In this document: positions 1 to 9,940 of the stretch, one piece after another | Layout: every line of letters starts with the position of its first letter | How positions within the stretch are numbered: the stretch's first letter is position 1 | NCBI GenBank assembly: GCA_902595125.1 | Contig: CACJOY010000001.1 | Span: 310,001 to 374,000 of the forward strand | From: an uncultured Pelagibacteraceae bacterium | Lineage (GTDB): Bacteria > Pseudomonadota > Alphaproteobacteria > Pelagibacterales > Pelagibacteraceae | Length of the DNA stretch: 64,000 nt | Direction: 5' to 3' | Program-made: the position numbers and the translations under genes | The notes under the pieces: model-generated | What the model was told of the DNA's origin: nothing | Database searches by the model: none | Seen by the model: the letters and a program-made list of their open reading frames with translations, nothing else

Positions 1-327
1 AAAAAGGCTATCTATTAATTTCTTTGCAAAAATAGGATCTTTAATAATTCTTGAAAAATTGTTTAAAATGGGATTTTCAATAACATGCTTTCGATATTCA
101 TTTTGATACAATTCATTAATATATACTTTTTTGTTATGTTGTAATTCCAGATTATAAAAGTCTTTATTTGAAGTTTTTAAATTTTCATCACTAGAATTTG
201 GTAAATTTTTTTTGATTACTTCATACTGTTGATCACTTAAAAAATTTTCTATTTCAAAAGCGTAACAATTTGAAAAGGTGTAAAATTTAATATCTAATTT
301 TTTTTCTAAAATATTATCAAATTCCAT
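1..327 (-). CDS. N-terminal part of a possible 2OG-Fe(II) oxygenase-like protein (cut by window edge)
   Basis: An open frame begins with an ATG at 327 and runs leftward off the window without a stop, giving about 108 residues. The N-terminus (around residues 20-40) reads YAFEIENFLSDQQYEVIKKN, a pattern common at the start of 2-oxoglutarate/Fe(II) oxygenases (a short strand, then 'FLs..qye.i'). The catalytic HxD...H residues would lie outside the window, so the family call is an inference. It ends 3 bases from the epimerase-like gene upstream on the same strand and probably belongs to the same surface-sugar operon. Confidence 0.45.
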   Translation of the reverse strand, partial: MEFDNILEKKLDIKFYTFSNCYAFEIENFLSDQQYEVIKKNLPNSSDENLKTSNKDFYNLELQHNKKVYINELYQNEYRKHVIENPILNNFSRIIKDPIFAKKLIDSLF

Positions 328-330
328 ATA

Positions 331-1224
331 TTAAAAAGACTCAAACGTTTTTTTTAAAGCTAAATCAATATTTGTATATTTAAATCTACCAATTATTTTA
401 TTTATCTTTGAATTGTTAACGATAAAATTTTTTGTGTCAAATGATCTTCTTTTATTTGTAAACTCATATTCAACTTTTTTATTTGAAATTTTGATTAATT
501 TTTTTAAAATTTGCTTTATTGTAAAAGTTTTTCCAGATGCTACATTAAAAACATCTCCTTTTGGTTTTAAAACTTTTCTAGTTAAAAGAATAATTGACTT
601 AACCTGATCATCTATAAATGAAAAATTTCTTTTTTCATTTCCATTGCCATACACTGTAAATTTTTTTGAAGTTTTTATTTTTTTAATAGTATCAAATACG
701 ACTTGTCTTCTTAATCCTGGTCCGAATGTAGAAAAAATTCTCATTATTCCAATATTTAAATTAAAATTTTTAGAATAAAATTTACTAATATTTTCACAAA
801 TTAATTTTACTACAGCGTAATAAGATACAGGATTCAAATCAAAATTTTCTTTTAATGCTTTATTATTAACTCCATAAACAACAACAGATGAAGCAAACCA
901 TATTCTTGATTTACTTTGACTCTTTTTTGCTGCTTCTAGTAATTTAACGAAAGTCAAAAAAGAAGTTTCTAAATCATAATAAATATCTTTTTTTGATGTT
1001 TCTTGATTTGAATTTCCACTCAGATAAAAAATTAAATCAAATTTTTTTTTTAAAATACTATTAAATGATTTTTCTGAATACTTAATTTTATAATTATTTC
1101 TAAGATTTAAATTTTTATTAATTTTAGTTTGCGAATAAATAAACACTTGATGGCCTTTGCTTTGATACACTTTTGCTAATCGAGCACCAATAAATCCGTT
1201 ACCTCCAAAAATACAAATTTTCAT
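331..1224 (-). CDS. NAD-dependent nucleotide-sugar epimerase/dehydratase (extended SDR)
   Basis: A 297-residue extended short-chain dehydrogenase/reductase. The N-terminal Rossmann motif GGNGFIGARL (about residues 8-17) binds NAD(P). WFASSVVVYG carries the catalytic serine, and YYAVVK is the YxxxK active site. The C-terminal half (FNVASGKTFTIKQILKKL) matches the substrate domain of UDP-glucose 4-epimerase/GDP-sugar reductases. Substrate specificity cannot be read from sequence. It lies 2 bases after a second epimerase-like gene (1227-2099) and divergently from a DegT-fold sugar enzyme, which suggests synthesis of a deoxy-sugar for surface polysaccharide. Confidence 0.85.
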   Translation of the reverse strand: MKICIFGGNGFIGARLAKVYQSKGHQVFIYSQTKINKNLNLRNNYKIKYSEKSFNSILKKKFDLIFYLSGNSNQETSKKDIYYDLETSFLTFVKLLEAAKKSQSKSRIWFASSVVVYGVNNKALKENFDLNPVSYYAVVKLICENISKFYSKNFNLNIGIMRIFSTFGPGLRRQVVFDTIKKIKTSKKFTVYGNGNEKRNFSFIDDQVKSIILLTRKVLKPKGDVFNVASGKTFTIKQILKKLIKISNKKVEYEFTNKRRSFDTKNFIVNNSKINKIIGRFKYTNIDLALKKTFESF

Positions 1225-1226
1225 AA

Positions 1227-2099
1227 TTAATAATTCTTCATAATGTTAAAGGTTTTTAATAATCCTCTTTCCAAAGAGTATTTTGGTTTCCATTTAATAA
1301 CTTTTTTTAATAAATTTATATTAGTTAAAAATTTATATGGTCCAGTTACTTTTTTATTTATTGTTCCAATATCTTTTTTAGCGTGTGAAGAAATTATATT
1401 TGTTAATTTTTTTACGGAATGAGATTTACCACTGCCAAGGTTTATTACACCTGTAAATTTTGAATTTAATAATTTAACAACTGCATCAGCAGCATCTTCT
1501 GCAAAAATAAAATCTCTAACAGGTTTATCATTCCAAACATAAGTCTTCCTCTTTTTAAATATATCCTGCATTAATGTTGGAACTAGATCTGGTCTTTTTA
1601 ATTTACTATAACCGTAAATATTACACAGTCTAACTACAATACTTGGTATTTTGTTTTTATAAAAATTTACAACTTCCTCAAGCAAATGTTTGCTAAAAAT
1701 ATAATTGTTTTCATAGGGGTTAGTTTTATCTTTCTCATTTTTTTTTTTATTTGGATTTGTGTTTTGATATAAAAGAATAGTCGTAAAACATATAAATTTT
1801 TTTATCTTTTTTTTTTTTAAATATTCCATTATTTTTATCATTGGTTCAAAATTGTATTTAATTCCAATATTTATATTTTTGTTTATTATGTGATGATTTG
1901 AGCTTCCAATTAAAAATATTACTTTATCAAACTTAATTTTATCTAATTTTTTTAGATTATTAAGATTTGAAATCTGAATATGTTTATTTTTGACACTATT
2001 AGGTGGTTTTGATCGACCTACCGAAATAATTTTTGGATATTTTTTTAATATAATTGGTCCAAAAAACCCACTTCCACCAAAAAGTATTGTATTTTTCAT
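1227..2099 (-). CDS. NAD-dependent epimerase/dehydratase family protein (extended SDR)
   Basis: A 290-residue extended SDR. GGSGFFGPIILKKY is the glycine-rich nucleotide-binding motif and YIFSKHLLEE contains YxxxK. The usual SS..vYG strand reads CFTTILLYQN, so threonines take the serine position. FTGVINLGSGKSHSVKKL fits the nucleotide-sugar binding half. It is the first gene of the minus-strand unit and faces the DegT-like gene across a 52-base A+T-rich gap that must hold both promoters. Product sugar unknown; most likely a nucleotide-sugar 4-epimerase or 4-reductase. Confidence 0.82.
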   Translation of the reverse strand: MKNTILFGGSGFFGPIILKKYPKIISVGRSKPPNSVKNKHIQISNLNNLKKLDKIKFDKVIFLIGSSNHHIINKNINIGIKYNFEPMIKIMEYLKKKKIKKFICFTTILLYQNTNPNKKKNEKDKTNPYENNYIFSKHLLEEVVNFYKNKIPSIVVRLCNIYGYSKLKRPDLVPTLMQDIFKKRKTYVWNDKPVRDFIFAEDAADAVVKLLNSKFTGVINLGSGKSHSVKKLTNIISSHAKKDIGTINKKVTGPYKFLTNINLLKKVIKWKPKYSLERGLLKTFNIMKNY

Positions 2100-2151
2100 A
2101 TCAGAAATATATTAAATACTTTCTTTAATTAAATATATATATAAATCAACC

Positions 2152-3363
2152 ATGAAAAAAGTGAGCTATCCATTAACTAAAAATCCATTTTTAAAAGATG
2201 ACCTAAAAGAAGGTATTAAAGTAATAAAATCTAAACAACTAACATTAAGTAAAAAAACAATAGAAATCGAAAATTACTTTGGAAAAAAATTTGGCATCAA
2301 ATATTCTACAATGCTAAATTCTGGTTCATCAGCGAATTTATTAGCTTTTCAAACATTGATTAATCCTTATAGAAAAAAAAGATTAAAACCAAATGATGAA
2401 GTTTTGGTACCAACTTTAAGTTGGCCAACTTCTTTTTGGCCTATTGTTCAATCAAATCTAAAACCGGTGTTTGTAGATTGTGACAAAAAAAACTTAAATG
2501 TTGATATTAATGATTTAAAAAAAAAAATAACAAAAAGAACTAAATGCTTAATTTTAATTCATGTTCTAGGTCATTGTGCTGATATGGATGAAATTATGAA
2601 AATTGTTAAAAAAAATAAATTAATTTTAATTGAAGATACCTGTGAAAGTATTGGGTCAAAATATAAAAAAAAATATCTTGGAACTTTTGGAGATTTTTCA
2701 TCTTTCTCATTTTATACTTCACATCAAATTTCAAGTGGTGAAGGTGGCATGATTACTTGTAAAAATAATGAAGATTATCAAATTATAAGGACATTAAGAT
2801 CTCATGGATGGGTGAGAGAAATCACAAACAAAAATACTGTTTTTAAATATAAAAGAAATAATTATTTAGACGAAAAATTTACTTTTTGTAATTCTGGATT
2901 TAATTTACGTCCAACAGAAGTGTCATCAGCAATAGCTTTGTCACAATTAAAAAAATTAGATAAAATCAAAAAAAATAGGTCTTACAATTATAAAAAAATA
3001 AAACAAACCTTAGAAAAAGATAAATTGTGTTCAAAGTATTTTTATTTTGTAGAAAAAAATAAATTTGTATCTGAATGTTGGCTTTCGTTTCCAATTATTC
3101 TAAAAAAAAAAATCAATAAAAAAACTTTATTAAATAGACTGTACAAGAATGGGGTCGAAACCAGACCAATAATAAGTGGTGATTTTTCTCAACAGCCAGC
3201 TTTAATGAAATATAATATTAAAAAACAAAAACGTTATAAGAACGCTGATTACATTCATAAATACGGTTTTTACATTGGTTTATATGCTGAAAAAATATCA
3301 AATAAAGATTTAAGAAATTTGAAAAATTCATTTATAAAATCCTTAATTAATGGATTCAAATAA
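2152..3363 (+). CDS. DegT/DnrJ/EryC1-fold PLP enzyme, 3-dehydratase type (RfbH/ColD-like)
   Basis: A 403-residue fold-type I PLP enzyme of the sugar aminotransferase family. Residues 181-200 read DFSSFSFYTSHQISSGEGGM. Where aminotransferases have the Schiff-base lysine (TK), this protein has S190-H191. Histidine at that site is the known mark of the 3-dehydratases RfbH/DdhC (E1) and ColD, which remove a 3-hydroxyl rather than transaminate. D162 (in IEDTCES) would hold the PLP ring nitrogen. The cysteine cluster that binds [2Fe-2S] in E1 is not visible after residue 215, so it is more ColD-like on that point. Likely makes a 3,6-dideoxyhexose intermediate, with the adjacent SDRs finishing the sugar. 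Confidence 0.83.
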   Translation: MKKVSYPLTKNPFLKDDLKEGIKVIKSKQLTLSKKTIEIENYFGKKFGIKYSTMLNSGSSANLLAFQTLINPYRKKRLKPNDEVLVPTLSWPTSFWPIVQSNLKPVFVDCDKKNLNVDINDLKKKITKRTKCLILIHVLGHCADMDEIMKIVKKNKLILIEDTCESIGSKYKKKYLGTFGDFSSFSFYTSHQISSGEGGMITCKNNEDYQIIRTLRSHGWVREITNKNTVFKYKRNNYLDEKFTFCNSGFNLRPTEVSSAIALSQLKKLDKIKKNRSYNYKKIKQTLEKDKLCSKYFYFVEKNKFVSECWLSFPIILKKKINKKTLLNRLYKNGVETRPIISGDFSQQPALMKYNIKKQKRYKNADYIHKYGFYIGLYAEKISNKDLRNLKNSFIKSLINGFK

Positions 3364-4303
3364 ATTAAATATTTGCACTGTAACATTAGGAACAGATGCG
3401 GAAATCGTAAATGAAAATTTAATAGAATTTAATAAACTATATAATGATGTAAAATTATATATAGTTTGTCCTAAAAATGATGTTGATATTTTCAAAGATA
3501 AATTAAAAGCTAAAAACTATGAAATCATAACAGAAGAGGAACTAATAGAGTTTAAAGATTTCAAAAAAATATTTGAAGATTTATCTAATAGTTTACAATA
3601 TAAAGATAAATTCATAAATCGATTGCAATGGTATTATGCACTGTTTCTTAAATTTTTTTTTATTCATAGATTTTTTGAAAATAATGGTTCTAGAATTATT
3701 ATTTGGGAGGGTGATGCAGTAATCCTTAAGAAAATTGAATTTTTTAAGAAAGATAATTCATTGCTTTATGTATGGGTAGATTATTATCATGAAATTTTTT
3801 ATAAAACCTGTAAAGAAATGTTAGGAAACTTGCCAAAATACTATGGCTCATTTATCACTATGTTTGGTTCACTAACAAATAAGGAATTTGATTATTTAAA
3901 TTCATCTCTTGGTTTTTCAAAATTGAACAATAAAGAATTTTGTATTGCATTTTCTAAAAAAGCATTAAGTTCTATTTTTAAAGTTCATAAAATTTACGAT
4001 AATGCAATGTTTTCAGATTATGATTTAATAGGTATAAGTAATCAAAATAAAAATTTTACCAAACAAAAGCCTATTTTCTTTCTTAAATCCTCATTAGACG
4101 GTAAGCTGACTAAATTACAGAAAATAATAGCAAAAGTTTTTGGTGCTCATCTTGTGGCATATGAGCATAGACATCCTAACAAACATTCGATAGGTATGCT
4201 TTTAAGAAATCAAAGTTGGTATCGTTTTGTTAAAATAATTGTTTACTATTACTCTTCGTTTAAATTTCACCAGATAAAATTTAATTTAAAATATTACTTA
4301 TAA
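3350..4303 (+). CDS. DUF6492-like putative glycosyltransferase
   Basis: A 317-residue soluble protein whose start overlaps the end of the DegT-like gene by 14 bases, so the two are translationally linked. It begins with a short alpha/beta unit (ICTVTLGTDAEIVNENLIEF), followed by RLQWYYALFLKFFF and IIIWEGDAVILKK. This order (a 'q..K' helix, then an acidic 'D.D'-like strand) is what DUF6492 and related GT-A-fold proteins show. The acidic motif here is EGDA, not a canonical DxD. The cluster context supports sugar transfer to a surface glycan. Family assignment is by pattern memory only. Confidence 0.5.
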   Translation: MDSNKLNICTVTLGTDAEIVNENLIEFNKLYNDVKLYIVCPKNDVDIFKDKLKAKNYEIITEEELIEFKDFKKIFEDLSNSLQYKDKFINRLQWYYALFLKFFFIHRFFENNGSRIIIWEGDAVILKKIEFFKKDNSLLYVWVDYYHEIFYKTCKEMLGNLPKYYGSFITMFGSLTNKEFDYLNSSLGFSKLNNKEFCIAFSKKALSSIFKVHKIYDNAMFSDYDLIGISNQNKNFTKQKPIFFLKSSLDGKLTKLQKIIAKVFGAHLVAYEHRHPNKHSIGMLLRNQSWYRFVKIIVYYYSSFKFHQIKFNLKYYL

Positions 4304-5251
4304 TTAATTATTGAAAATGTTTTTTTTTGCTTTTTCAAATTCTTCTTTTGTTAAAACTCCATCTTTGTACAAGTCATTTAGTTTTTTCAATTGATCAATA
4401 ATGTCTCCACTATCTTTTTTAATAATATCTTTATTAGGTTCAGGATTATATTTAGCTAGATCCAATCGTATATATTCTTTTAATTTTAAACTATCCTCAA
4501 TTTTTTTATGTAAATATGATTGAGTAGATAAAAATTTTTCCATAAATTTTAAATGTGATGGATGTTTGTTAATATTATTTGGGTGATATTCACTTGTATC
4601 TTCAGTTGTATATTTATTTATAGGTCCATTAAAATATTTTGGATTAATACTATGTCCTATTGCATAAAAATTTTGTGAGGAAGATCTAGCAAAAATAATA
4701 TGATTAGAATTAAGCATAATCTTTGGTACAATAATATTATTATCTTCAATCCATCTAATAAGTTTTGCATCCAAGTAAGCTAAGGTTTTATCGTCTGGAT
4801 TATAAAGTTCTTTATTTGTATCTGAATGATCAATAATTAAACAATTAATAGTAGCTCCTTTGTGGAATAATTCTAATCGGTAATATTCTGGTCTCTTATA
4901 ACACCCATCATGCTTGCCAGTAAAAACTGTTTCATAAAGAAAAGTGTTAACATCTGCATGTCTTTTTCCATTGGTTCCTAAAAAACTTAATGACAAACCT
5001 TCGATTACTTCATTGTTAACTTTATCTAATTTAGCTAATCCAAGATATTTTCCACTAAAAGCATTATATTTCCAATTAGTTTTTTCTACTATCACCCATC
5101 CACCAGAACTTAAATCTATAGTAATTTTTTTATCAAGATTTACCTCATTTTCAATTGTATCTCCGATAACATAAGAATTAAAATTTTTAGAATTTGCATT
5201 ATTTATTAATAGAATGCTTAATATAAAAACACACAGAAGATTTTTTAACAT
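4304..5251 (-). CDS. Secreted protein with C-terminal SHOCT domain
   Basis: A 315-residue protein with a clear signal peptide (LLCVFILSILLINNANSKN, cleavage near residue 21). The last 33 residues (IIDQLKKLNDLYKDGVLTKE onward, ending KAKKNIFNN) form a SHOCT domain, a short helical hairpin found at many protein C-termini. The 260-residue middle part has several cysteines and aromatic residues but no family I recognise. It converges with the DUF6492-like gene; the two stop codons abut with no spacer and no terminator. Probably periplasmic or envelope-associated; function unknown. Confidence 0.7.
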   Translation of the reverse strand: MLKNLLCVFILSILLINNANSKNFNSYVIGDTIENEVNLDKKITIDLSSGGWVIVEKTNWKYNAFSGKYLGLAKLDKVNNEVIEGLSLSFLGTNGKRHADVNTFLYETVFTGKHDGCYKRPEYYRLELFHKGATINCLIIDHSDTNKELYNPDDKTLAYLDAKLIRWIEDNNIIVPKIMLNSNHIIFARSSSQNFYAIGHSINPKYFNGPINKYTTEDTSEYHPNNINKHPSHLKFMEKFLSTQSYLHKKIEDSLKLKEYIRLDLAKYNPEPNKDIIKKDSGDIIDQLKKLNDLYKDGVLTKEEFEKAKKNIFNN

Positions 5252-5294
5252 AAATCAATTTAATATAGTTAACTATTAAATACTATAAATTATT

Positions 5295-5336
5295 TATTGC
5301 TGGATGTTCGCTTGAGATTTTTCTATCTTTTTTAGA
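5295..5336 (-). repeat. Degenerate copy of the lon 3' end
   Basis: This stretch shares the 11-mer GCTTGAGATTT, then CTTTTTTAGA against CTTTTTAGA at almost the same spacing, and TATTG, with 5500-5537, the last codons of lon. The two copies flank a 42-codon reading frame. It is not part of any convincing coding sequence, and may be a relic of a small duplication. Confidence 0.4.
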
Positions 5337-5355
5337 ATAAAAGAATTTTAGAGGT

Positions 5356-5484
5356 TTAAAAACCACCCCTCCAGTTGTTTTTGGATTTAAAATCTTCTTC
5401 CTCTTTTTTTGATGTGGGTCGGAATAAATAATAAATTACAAAAACTACAAAAAGCCCAAAAATTAGATATAAAGCTGTTTCCAT
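5356..5484 (-). CDS. 42-residue single-span membrane protein
   Basis: An ATG at 5484 opens a 42-codon frame 14 bases after the lon stop, on the same strand. Residues 4-21 (ALYLIFGLFVVFVIYYLF) form one transmembrane helix, followed by a charged cytoplasmic-type tail (SKKEEEDFKSK) ending in NNWRGGF. The composition, the operon-like spacing after lon and the type (one helix plus charged tail) are shared with the other tiny membrane proteins in this window. Function unknown. Confidence 0.6.
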   Translation of the reverse strand: METALYLIFGLFVVFVIYYLFRPTSKKEEEDFKSKNNWRGGF

Positions 5485-5498
5485 TAAAGTGAAATATA

Positions 5499-7877
5499 CT
5501 ATTGAATACTTGCTTGAGATTTGTCGTCCTTTTTAGACATATCAACCTCAACCCACTCCGTCTTTTTAAGCTCTTTAGTTAAAGCAATTTTTAAAACTTC
5601 ATCGGCAAATTCAACAGGTGTAATTTTTACTTCATCAATAATTTTTTTTGGCATATCAACTAAATCTTTTTCATTTTCTTTTGGAATTAAAACTTCTTTG
5701 ATGCCTGCTCTATGAGCAGCTAATAATTTTTCTTTTAAACCTCCAATTGGTAAGACTTGACCTGTTAATGTTACTTCACCCGTCATTGCAATATCTTTTC
5801 TAACAGGAATATTCGTTATTGAAGAAACGATCGATGTCACCATGCCTATACCTGCTGATGGTCCATCTTTTGGAGTTGCACCCTCTGGAACATGAATATG
5901 AAAATCCTTTTTTTCAAATAATGGAGGAATAATTCCGTATTCTAAACATTTTGATCTTACAAATGATTTTGCGGCTTTTACAGACTCCTGCATTACATCT
6001 CCTAATTTACCTGTAATTTGCATTCTTCCTTTACCGGGCATAGTGACAGTTTCAATTTTAAGAATTTCTCCACCATATTCTGTCCAAGCTAAACCTGTAA
6101 CGATACCTACCCTATTTTCACTTTCAAGTTCTCCAAATTTAAACTTTGGAACTCCGAGAAAATCAGACAAATTTGTATTATTAATTTTAACCTCTTTTTC
6201 TTCTCCAGCTACAACCTTTTTAACTACTTTTCTTGCAACTTTCGAAATCTCTCTTTCAAGATTTCTGACACCTGACTCTTTTGTATAACTTCTAATTATC
6301 TCTTTTATAATATCATCTCCAATCTTCATCTCATTTTCCTTAACACCGTTATCTTTTATTTGTTTAGGAAGAAGAAATTTATTAGCAATATTAATTTTTT
6401 CATCTTCTGTATAACCAGCCAATCTAATAACTTCCATTCTGTCTAATAATGGTGGAAGTATATTTAGCGTGTTAGCTGTTGTTACAAACATCACGTCTGA
6501 TAAATCATAATCAACTTCTAAGTAATGATCATTAAAAGTAGTATTTTGTTCAGGATCAAGAGCTTCTAGTAAAGCTGATGAAGGATCTCCTCTATAATCA
6601 TTACCAATTTTATCAATCTCGTCTAACAAAATAAGTGGATTTTTTGTACCAGCTTTTTTCATCATCTGAATAATTTTACCCGGCAACGAACCAATATATG
6701 TTCTTCTGTGACCTCTTATTTCTGCTTCATCTCGCATGCCTCCAACTGACATTCTTACAAATTCTCTATTAGTGGCTTTAGCAATAGATTTTCCTAAAGA
6801 AGTTTTACCAACTCCTGGTGGGCCTACTAAACATAAAATAGGTCCTTTAATTTTTTCCATTCTTTTTTGCACAGCTAGAAATTCTATAATTCTCTCTTTT
6901 ATCTTTTCTAATCCAAAATGATCCTTATCTAAAACATTTAAAGCTTTTGCTAAATCAATATCAACTTCACTCTTTTTATGCCAAGGCAGTTCTATCATCC
7001 AATCTAAATAATTTCTTACTACTGTGGCTTCTGCTGACATTGGACTCATATTTTTAAGTTTTTTAAGTTCTTGCAAACATTTTTTTTCTACTTCTTTAGG
7101 CATTTTTGATTTTAAGATTGCTTTATTAAGACTTGTACTTTCATCTTTACCATCTTCAATTTCTCCAAGTTCCTTTTGGATAGCTTTAAGTTGCTCATTT
7201 AAATAGTATTCTCTTTGAGTTTTTTCCATCTGAGTCTTAACTCTTCCTCTTATTCTCTTCTCAACACCAATGATACTTGTTTCATTTTCCATTATTTTTA
7301 TAATGCTATTTAGTCTTTTCTTAACATCAGCAGTTTCAAAAATTTGTTGTTTTTCAGATATTGTAGCTGTTATATGTGAAGCAATATTATCAGCTATTTG
7401 TGATGCGTCTTTTAACTGCTTAATTGTATTTATTGTTTCACTTGAAATTTTTTTATTAATTGAAGTAAGTTTTTCTAATCTTCTAAGTGCAGTTACTGCT
7501 AAAGGATATAAATCCTCATCTTTATTGGTAATATCTTTGAGTGTTGTAAAATCACAAATAATAAATTTTTCGTTATCTTTAAAATCTAAAATTTTTACTC
7601 TTTTAATTCCTTCTACTAATACTTTTACTGTACCATCGGGTAATTTTAACAGCTGAAGAATATTTCCTTCACAACCATACATAAAAATATCTGTTTTTTT
7701 TGGATCATCTATCTCTGAATTTTTTTGAGTAACTAAAATAATTTTTTTATCATTTTTCATTACTTCGTTTAAAGCAGCTATAGATTTATCTCTTCCAACA
7801 AATAATGGTATAACCATACTTGGAAAGACCACTATGTCTCTTAAAGGTAGAAGCGGTGATGAAATTTTAACATCCAT
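5499..7877 (-). CDS. lon: ATP-dependent protease Lon
   Basis: A 792-residue full-length Lon (LonA type), which degrades damaged and regulatory proteins in the cytoplasm. The N-terminal substrate-binding domain covers about residues 6-200. The AAA+ module has Walker A GPPGVGKT at 352-359 and Walker B ILLDEID at 416-422. The protease domain has the catalytic dyad S674 (in DGPSAG) and K717 (in [11 protein letters not shown]), 43 residues apart as in E. coli Lon. It follows clpX, clpP and tig on the same strand in a common alphaproteobacterial order. The C-terminal tail ([12 protein letters not shown]) is hydrophilic, and a decayed copy of its DNA lies about 200 bases downstream. Confidence 0.98.
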   Translation of the reverse strand: MDVKISSPLLPLRDIVVFPSMVIPLFVGRDKSIAALNEVMKNDKKIILVTQKNSEIDDPKKTDIFMYGCEGNILQLLKLPDGTVKVLVEGIKRVKILDFKDNEKFIICDFTTLKDITNKDEDLYPLAVTALRRLEKLTSINKKISSETINTIKQLKDASQIADNIASHITATISEKQQIFETADVKKRLNSIIKIMENETSIIGVEKRIRGRVKTQMEKTQREYYLNEQLKAIQKELGEIEDGKDESTSLNKAILKSKMPKEVEKKCLQELKKLKNMSPMSAEATVVRNYLDWMIELPWHKKSEVDIDLAKALNVLDKDHFGLEKIKERIIEFLAVQKRMEKIKGPILCLVGPPGVGKTSLGKSIAKATNREFVRMSVGGMRDEAEIRGHRRTYIGSLPGKIIQMMKKAGTKNPLILLDEIDKIGNDYRGDPSSALLEALDPEQNTTFNDHYLEVDYDLSDVMFVTTANTLNILPPLLDRMEVIRLAGYTEDEKINIANKFLLPKQIKDNGVKENEMKIGDDIIKEIIRSYTKESGVRNLEREISKVARKVVKKVVAGEEKEVKINNTNLSDFLGVPKFKFGELESENRVGIVTGLAWTEYGGEILKIETVTMPGKGRMQITGKLGDVMQESVKAAKSFVRSKCLEYGIIPPLFEKKDFHIHVPEGATPKDGPSAGIGMVTSIVSSITNIPVRKDIAMTGEVTLTGQVLPIGGLKEKLLAAHRAGIKEVLIPKENEKDLVDMPKKIIDEVKITPVEFADEVLKIALTKELKKTEWVEVDMSKKDDKSQASIQ

Positions 7878-7937
7878 GAGATTAATATGGATATAATAAA
7901 TAAATTTGCAATACCTTTTTCAAAGTTATTTAGGGTA

Positions 7938-9206
7938 TTAAGCCGCTGATGTTTTGCTTGATTTTGTTTTATTATCAGATTTAGAGTGAACTAATATTGG
8001 TTCTGATTGTCCCTTAGCAGCAGATGAATCGACTATGACCTCTGCAATATTTTCTTGACTCGGTAAATCATACATAGTTTTGAGTAATATGTTTTCTAAT
8101 ATAGATCTTAAACCTCTTGCACCAGTTTTTTTATTAATTGCTTTAACAGCAATCTCTTTTAGAGCGGTATCTTTAAATGTCAATTTAGCTCCATCAAGTT
8201 TAAATAATTCTTGATACTGTTTAGTTAAAGAATTTTTTGGTTCCTGTAATATTTTTATTAAAGATTTTTCATCTAAATCTTCGAGAGTTGCTATCATAGG
8301 TAATCTACCAATAAATTCTGGTATTAGACCATATTTAAGTAAATCCTCTGGTTCTAAACTTTTCATCCATTCACCAGTTTTTTTGTCTAGCGTATTTTTA
8401 ACATCAGCTCCAAATCCTATAGATGTTCCTTTATCCCTTTGAGAAATAATTTTATCTAGCCCTGCAAAAGCACCCCCACAAATAAATAAAATATTTGTAG
8501 TATCTACTTGCAGAAATTCTTGTTGGGGGTGTTTTCTCCCTCCTTGGGGTGGAACACTAGCAACAGTTCCTTCCATGATTTTTAATAACGCTTGTTGAAC
8601 ACCTTCACCAGATACATCTCTAGTAATTGATGGATTTTCAGATTTTCTGCTGATCTTATCTACTTCATCAATGTAAACTATTCCTCTTTGAGCTTTTTCA
8701 ACATTATAATCTGCTGCTTGTAATAATTTTAAAATTATATTTTCAACATCTTCACCCACATATCCTGCTTCAGTAAGTGTTGTAGCATCAGCCATTGTAA
8801 ATGGAACATCTAAAATTCTTGCAAGAGTTTGTGCTAAAAGAGTTTTTCCACACCCAGTAGGGCCAACTAATAAAATATTTGATTTTGCAAGCTCAACATT
8901 TTTACTAGTTTTATTTTCATAATTTAATCTTTTGTAATGATTGTGAACAGCAACAGATAAAACTTTTTTAGCATGTGATTGACCAATTACATAATCATCT
9001 AACACATTGCAAATTTCTTTAGGTGATGGCAAACCATCTTGATGTTTAACAAATGTATCTTTATTTTCCTCTTTGATAATATCCATACATAGCTCAACAC
9101 ATTCGTCACAAATAAACACTGTTGGTCCAGCAATTAATTTTCGTACTTCATGTTGGCTCTTTCCACAAAAAGAGCAGTATAGAATATTTTTATTATCGGT
9201 ACTCAT
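7938..9206 (-). CDS. clpX: ATP-dependent Clp protease ATP-binding subunit ClpX
   Basis: A 422-residue AAA+ unfoldase that feeds substrates to ClpP. The N-terminal zinc-binding domain has C11, C14, C33 and C36. Walker A GPTGCGKT is at 115-122, [10 protein letters not shown] is Walker B, and the ClpP-docking IGF loop is present in the segment [10 protein letters not shown]. The last 20 or so residues ([15 protein letters not shown]) form a polar tail. It lies 90 bases after clpP on the same strand and 60 bases before lon, so the three proteases may share regulation. Confidence 0.98.
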   Translation of the reverse strand: MSTDNKNILYCSFCGKSQHEVRKLIAGPTVFICDECVELCMDIIKEENKDTFVKHQDGLPSPKEICNVLDDYVIGQSHAKKVLSVAVHNHYKRLNYENKTSKNVELAKSNILLVGPTGCGKTLLAQTLARILDVPFTMADATTLTEAGYVGEDVENIILKLLQAADYNVEKAQRGIVYIDEVDKISRKSENPSITRDVSGEGVQQALLKIMEGTVASVPPQGGRKHPQQEFLQVDTTNILFICGGAFAGLDKIISQRDKGTSIGFGADVKNTLDKKTGEWMKSLEPEDLLKYGLIPEFIGRLPMIATLEDLDEKSLIKILQEPKNSLTKQYQELFKLDGAKLTFKDTALKEIAVKAINKKTGARGLRSILENILLKTMYDLPSQENIAEVIVDSSAAKGQSEPILVHSKSDNKTKSSKTSAA

Positions 9207-9296
9207 AAATTTTTAAAACGAATCAATTGGTTTACTTTAATATAACTAGCTAATACTAATCAAGTTCGAATAGGCTGAATTCCAATATATTTTGTG

Positions 9297-9908
9297 TTAA
9301 GACCTTTTTTCTACCACTTCATCTATTAAACCAAAAGACTTGGCTGTATCAGCTGTCATAAAGTTGTCTCTTTCCAAAGCGGTTTTGATTTCTTCGACTG
9401 ATTTACCAGTATGTTTTGAATAAATTTCATTCAATCTTTTCTTTAAAGATAAAACTTCATTAGCATGAATCTCTATATCTGTCGCTTGTCCCTGAAACCC
9501 TGCAGATGGTTGGTGAACCATTATTCTTGAGTTAGGTAAAGAAAATCTTTTACCCTTAGCGCCAGCTGAAAGTAAAAAAGATCCCATTGAAGCAGCTTGT
9601 CCAATACACAAGGTTGAAATACTTGGTTTAATATATTGCATTGTATCGTAAATTCCTAAACCAGCAGTAACTAATCCGCCAGGACTATTGATATACAAAT
9701 AAATTTCTTTTTTTGGATCTTCAGCTTCCAAAAATAAAAGTTGAGCAGTTACCAAAGAAGCAACATTATCATTTATTTGACCTGTTAAAAAAATAATTCG
9801 CTCTTTTAATAATCTAGAGTAAATATCATAAGCACGCTCTCCCCTGCTCGATTGTTCAACGACCATGGGTACTAAATTACTCATATGCTCAAATATTTTG
9901 TTTGTCAT
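9297..9908 (-). CDS. clpP: ATP-dependent Clp protease proteolytic subunit ClpP
   Basis: A 203-residue serine peptidase (family S14) forming the ClpXP barrel. The catalytic triad is visible as S107 in GQAASMGS, H132 in VHQPSAG and D181 in ERDNFM. The N-terminal residues [20 protein letters not shown] are typical of proteobacterial ClpP and would follow a short propeptide. It starts 32 bases after tig ends, on the same strand, and is followed by clpX. Confidence 0.98.
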   Translation of the reverse strand: MTNKIFEHMSNLVPMVVEQSSRGERAYDIYSRLLKERIIFLTGQINDNVASLVTAQLLFLEAEDPKKEIYLYINSPGGLVTAGLGIYDTMQYIKPSISTLCIGQAASMGSFLLSAGAKGKRFSLPNSRIMVHQPSAGFQGQATDIEIHANEVLSLKKRLNEIYSKHTGKSVEEIKTALERDNFMTADTAKSFGLIDEVVEKRS

Positions 9909-9940
9909 AAGATGATTCGTTATACTTATACAACTTGAGA

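Noticed and set aside
7270-7656. 128-codon plus-strand frame inside lon
   Set aside because: It lies fully within the conserved lon gene on the other strand and reads as low-complexity hydrophobic sequence typical of antisense frames.
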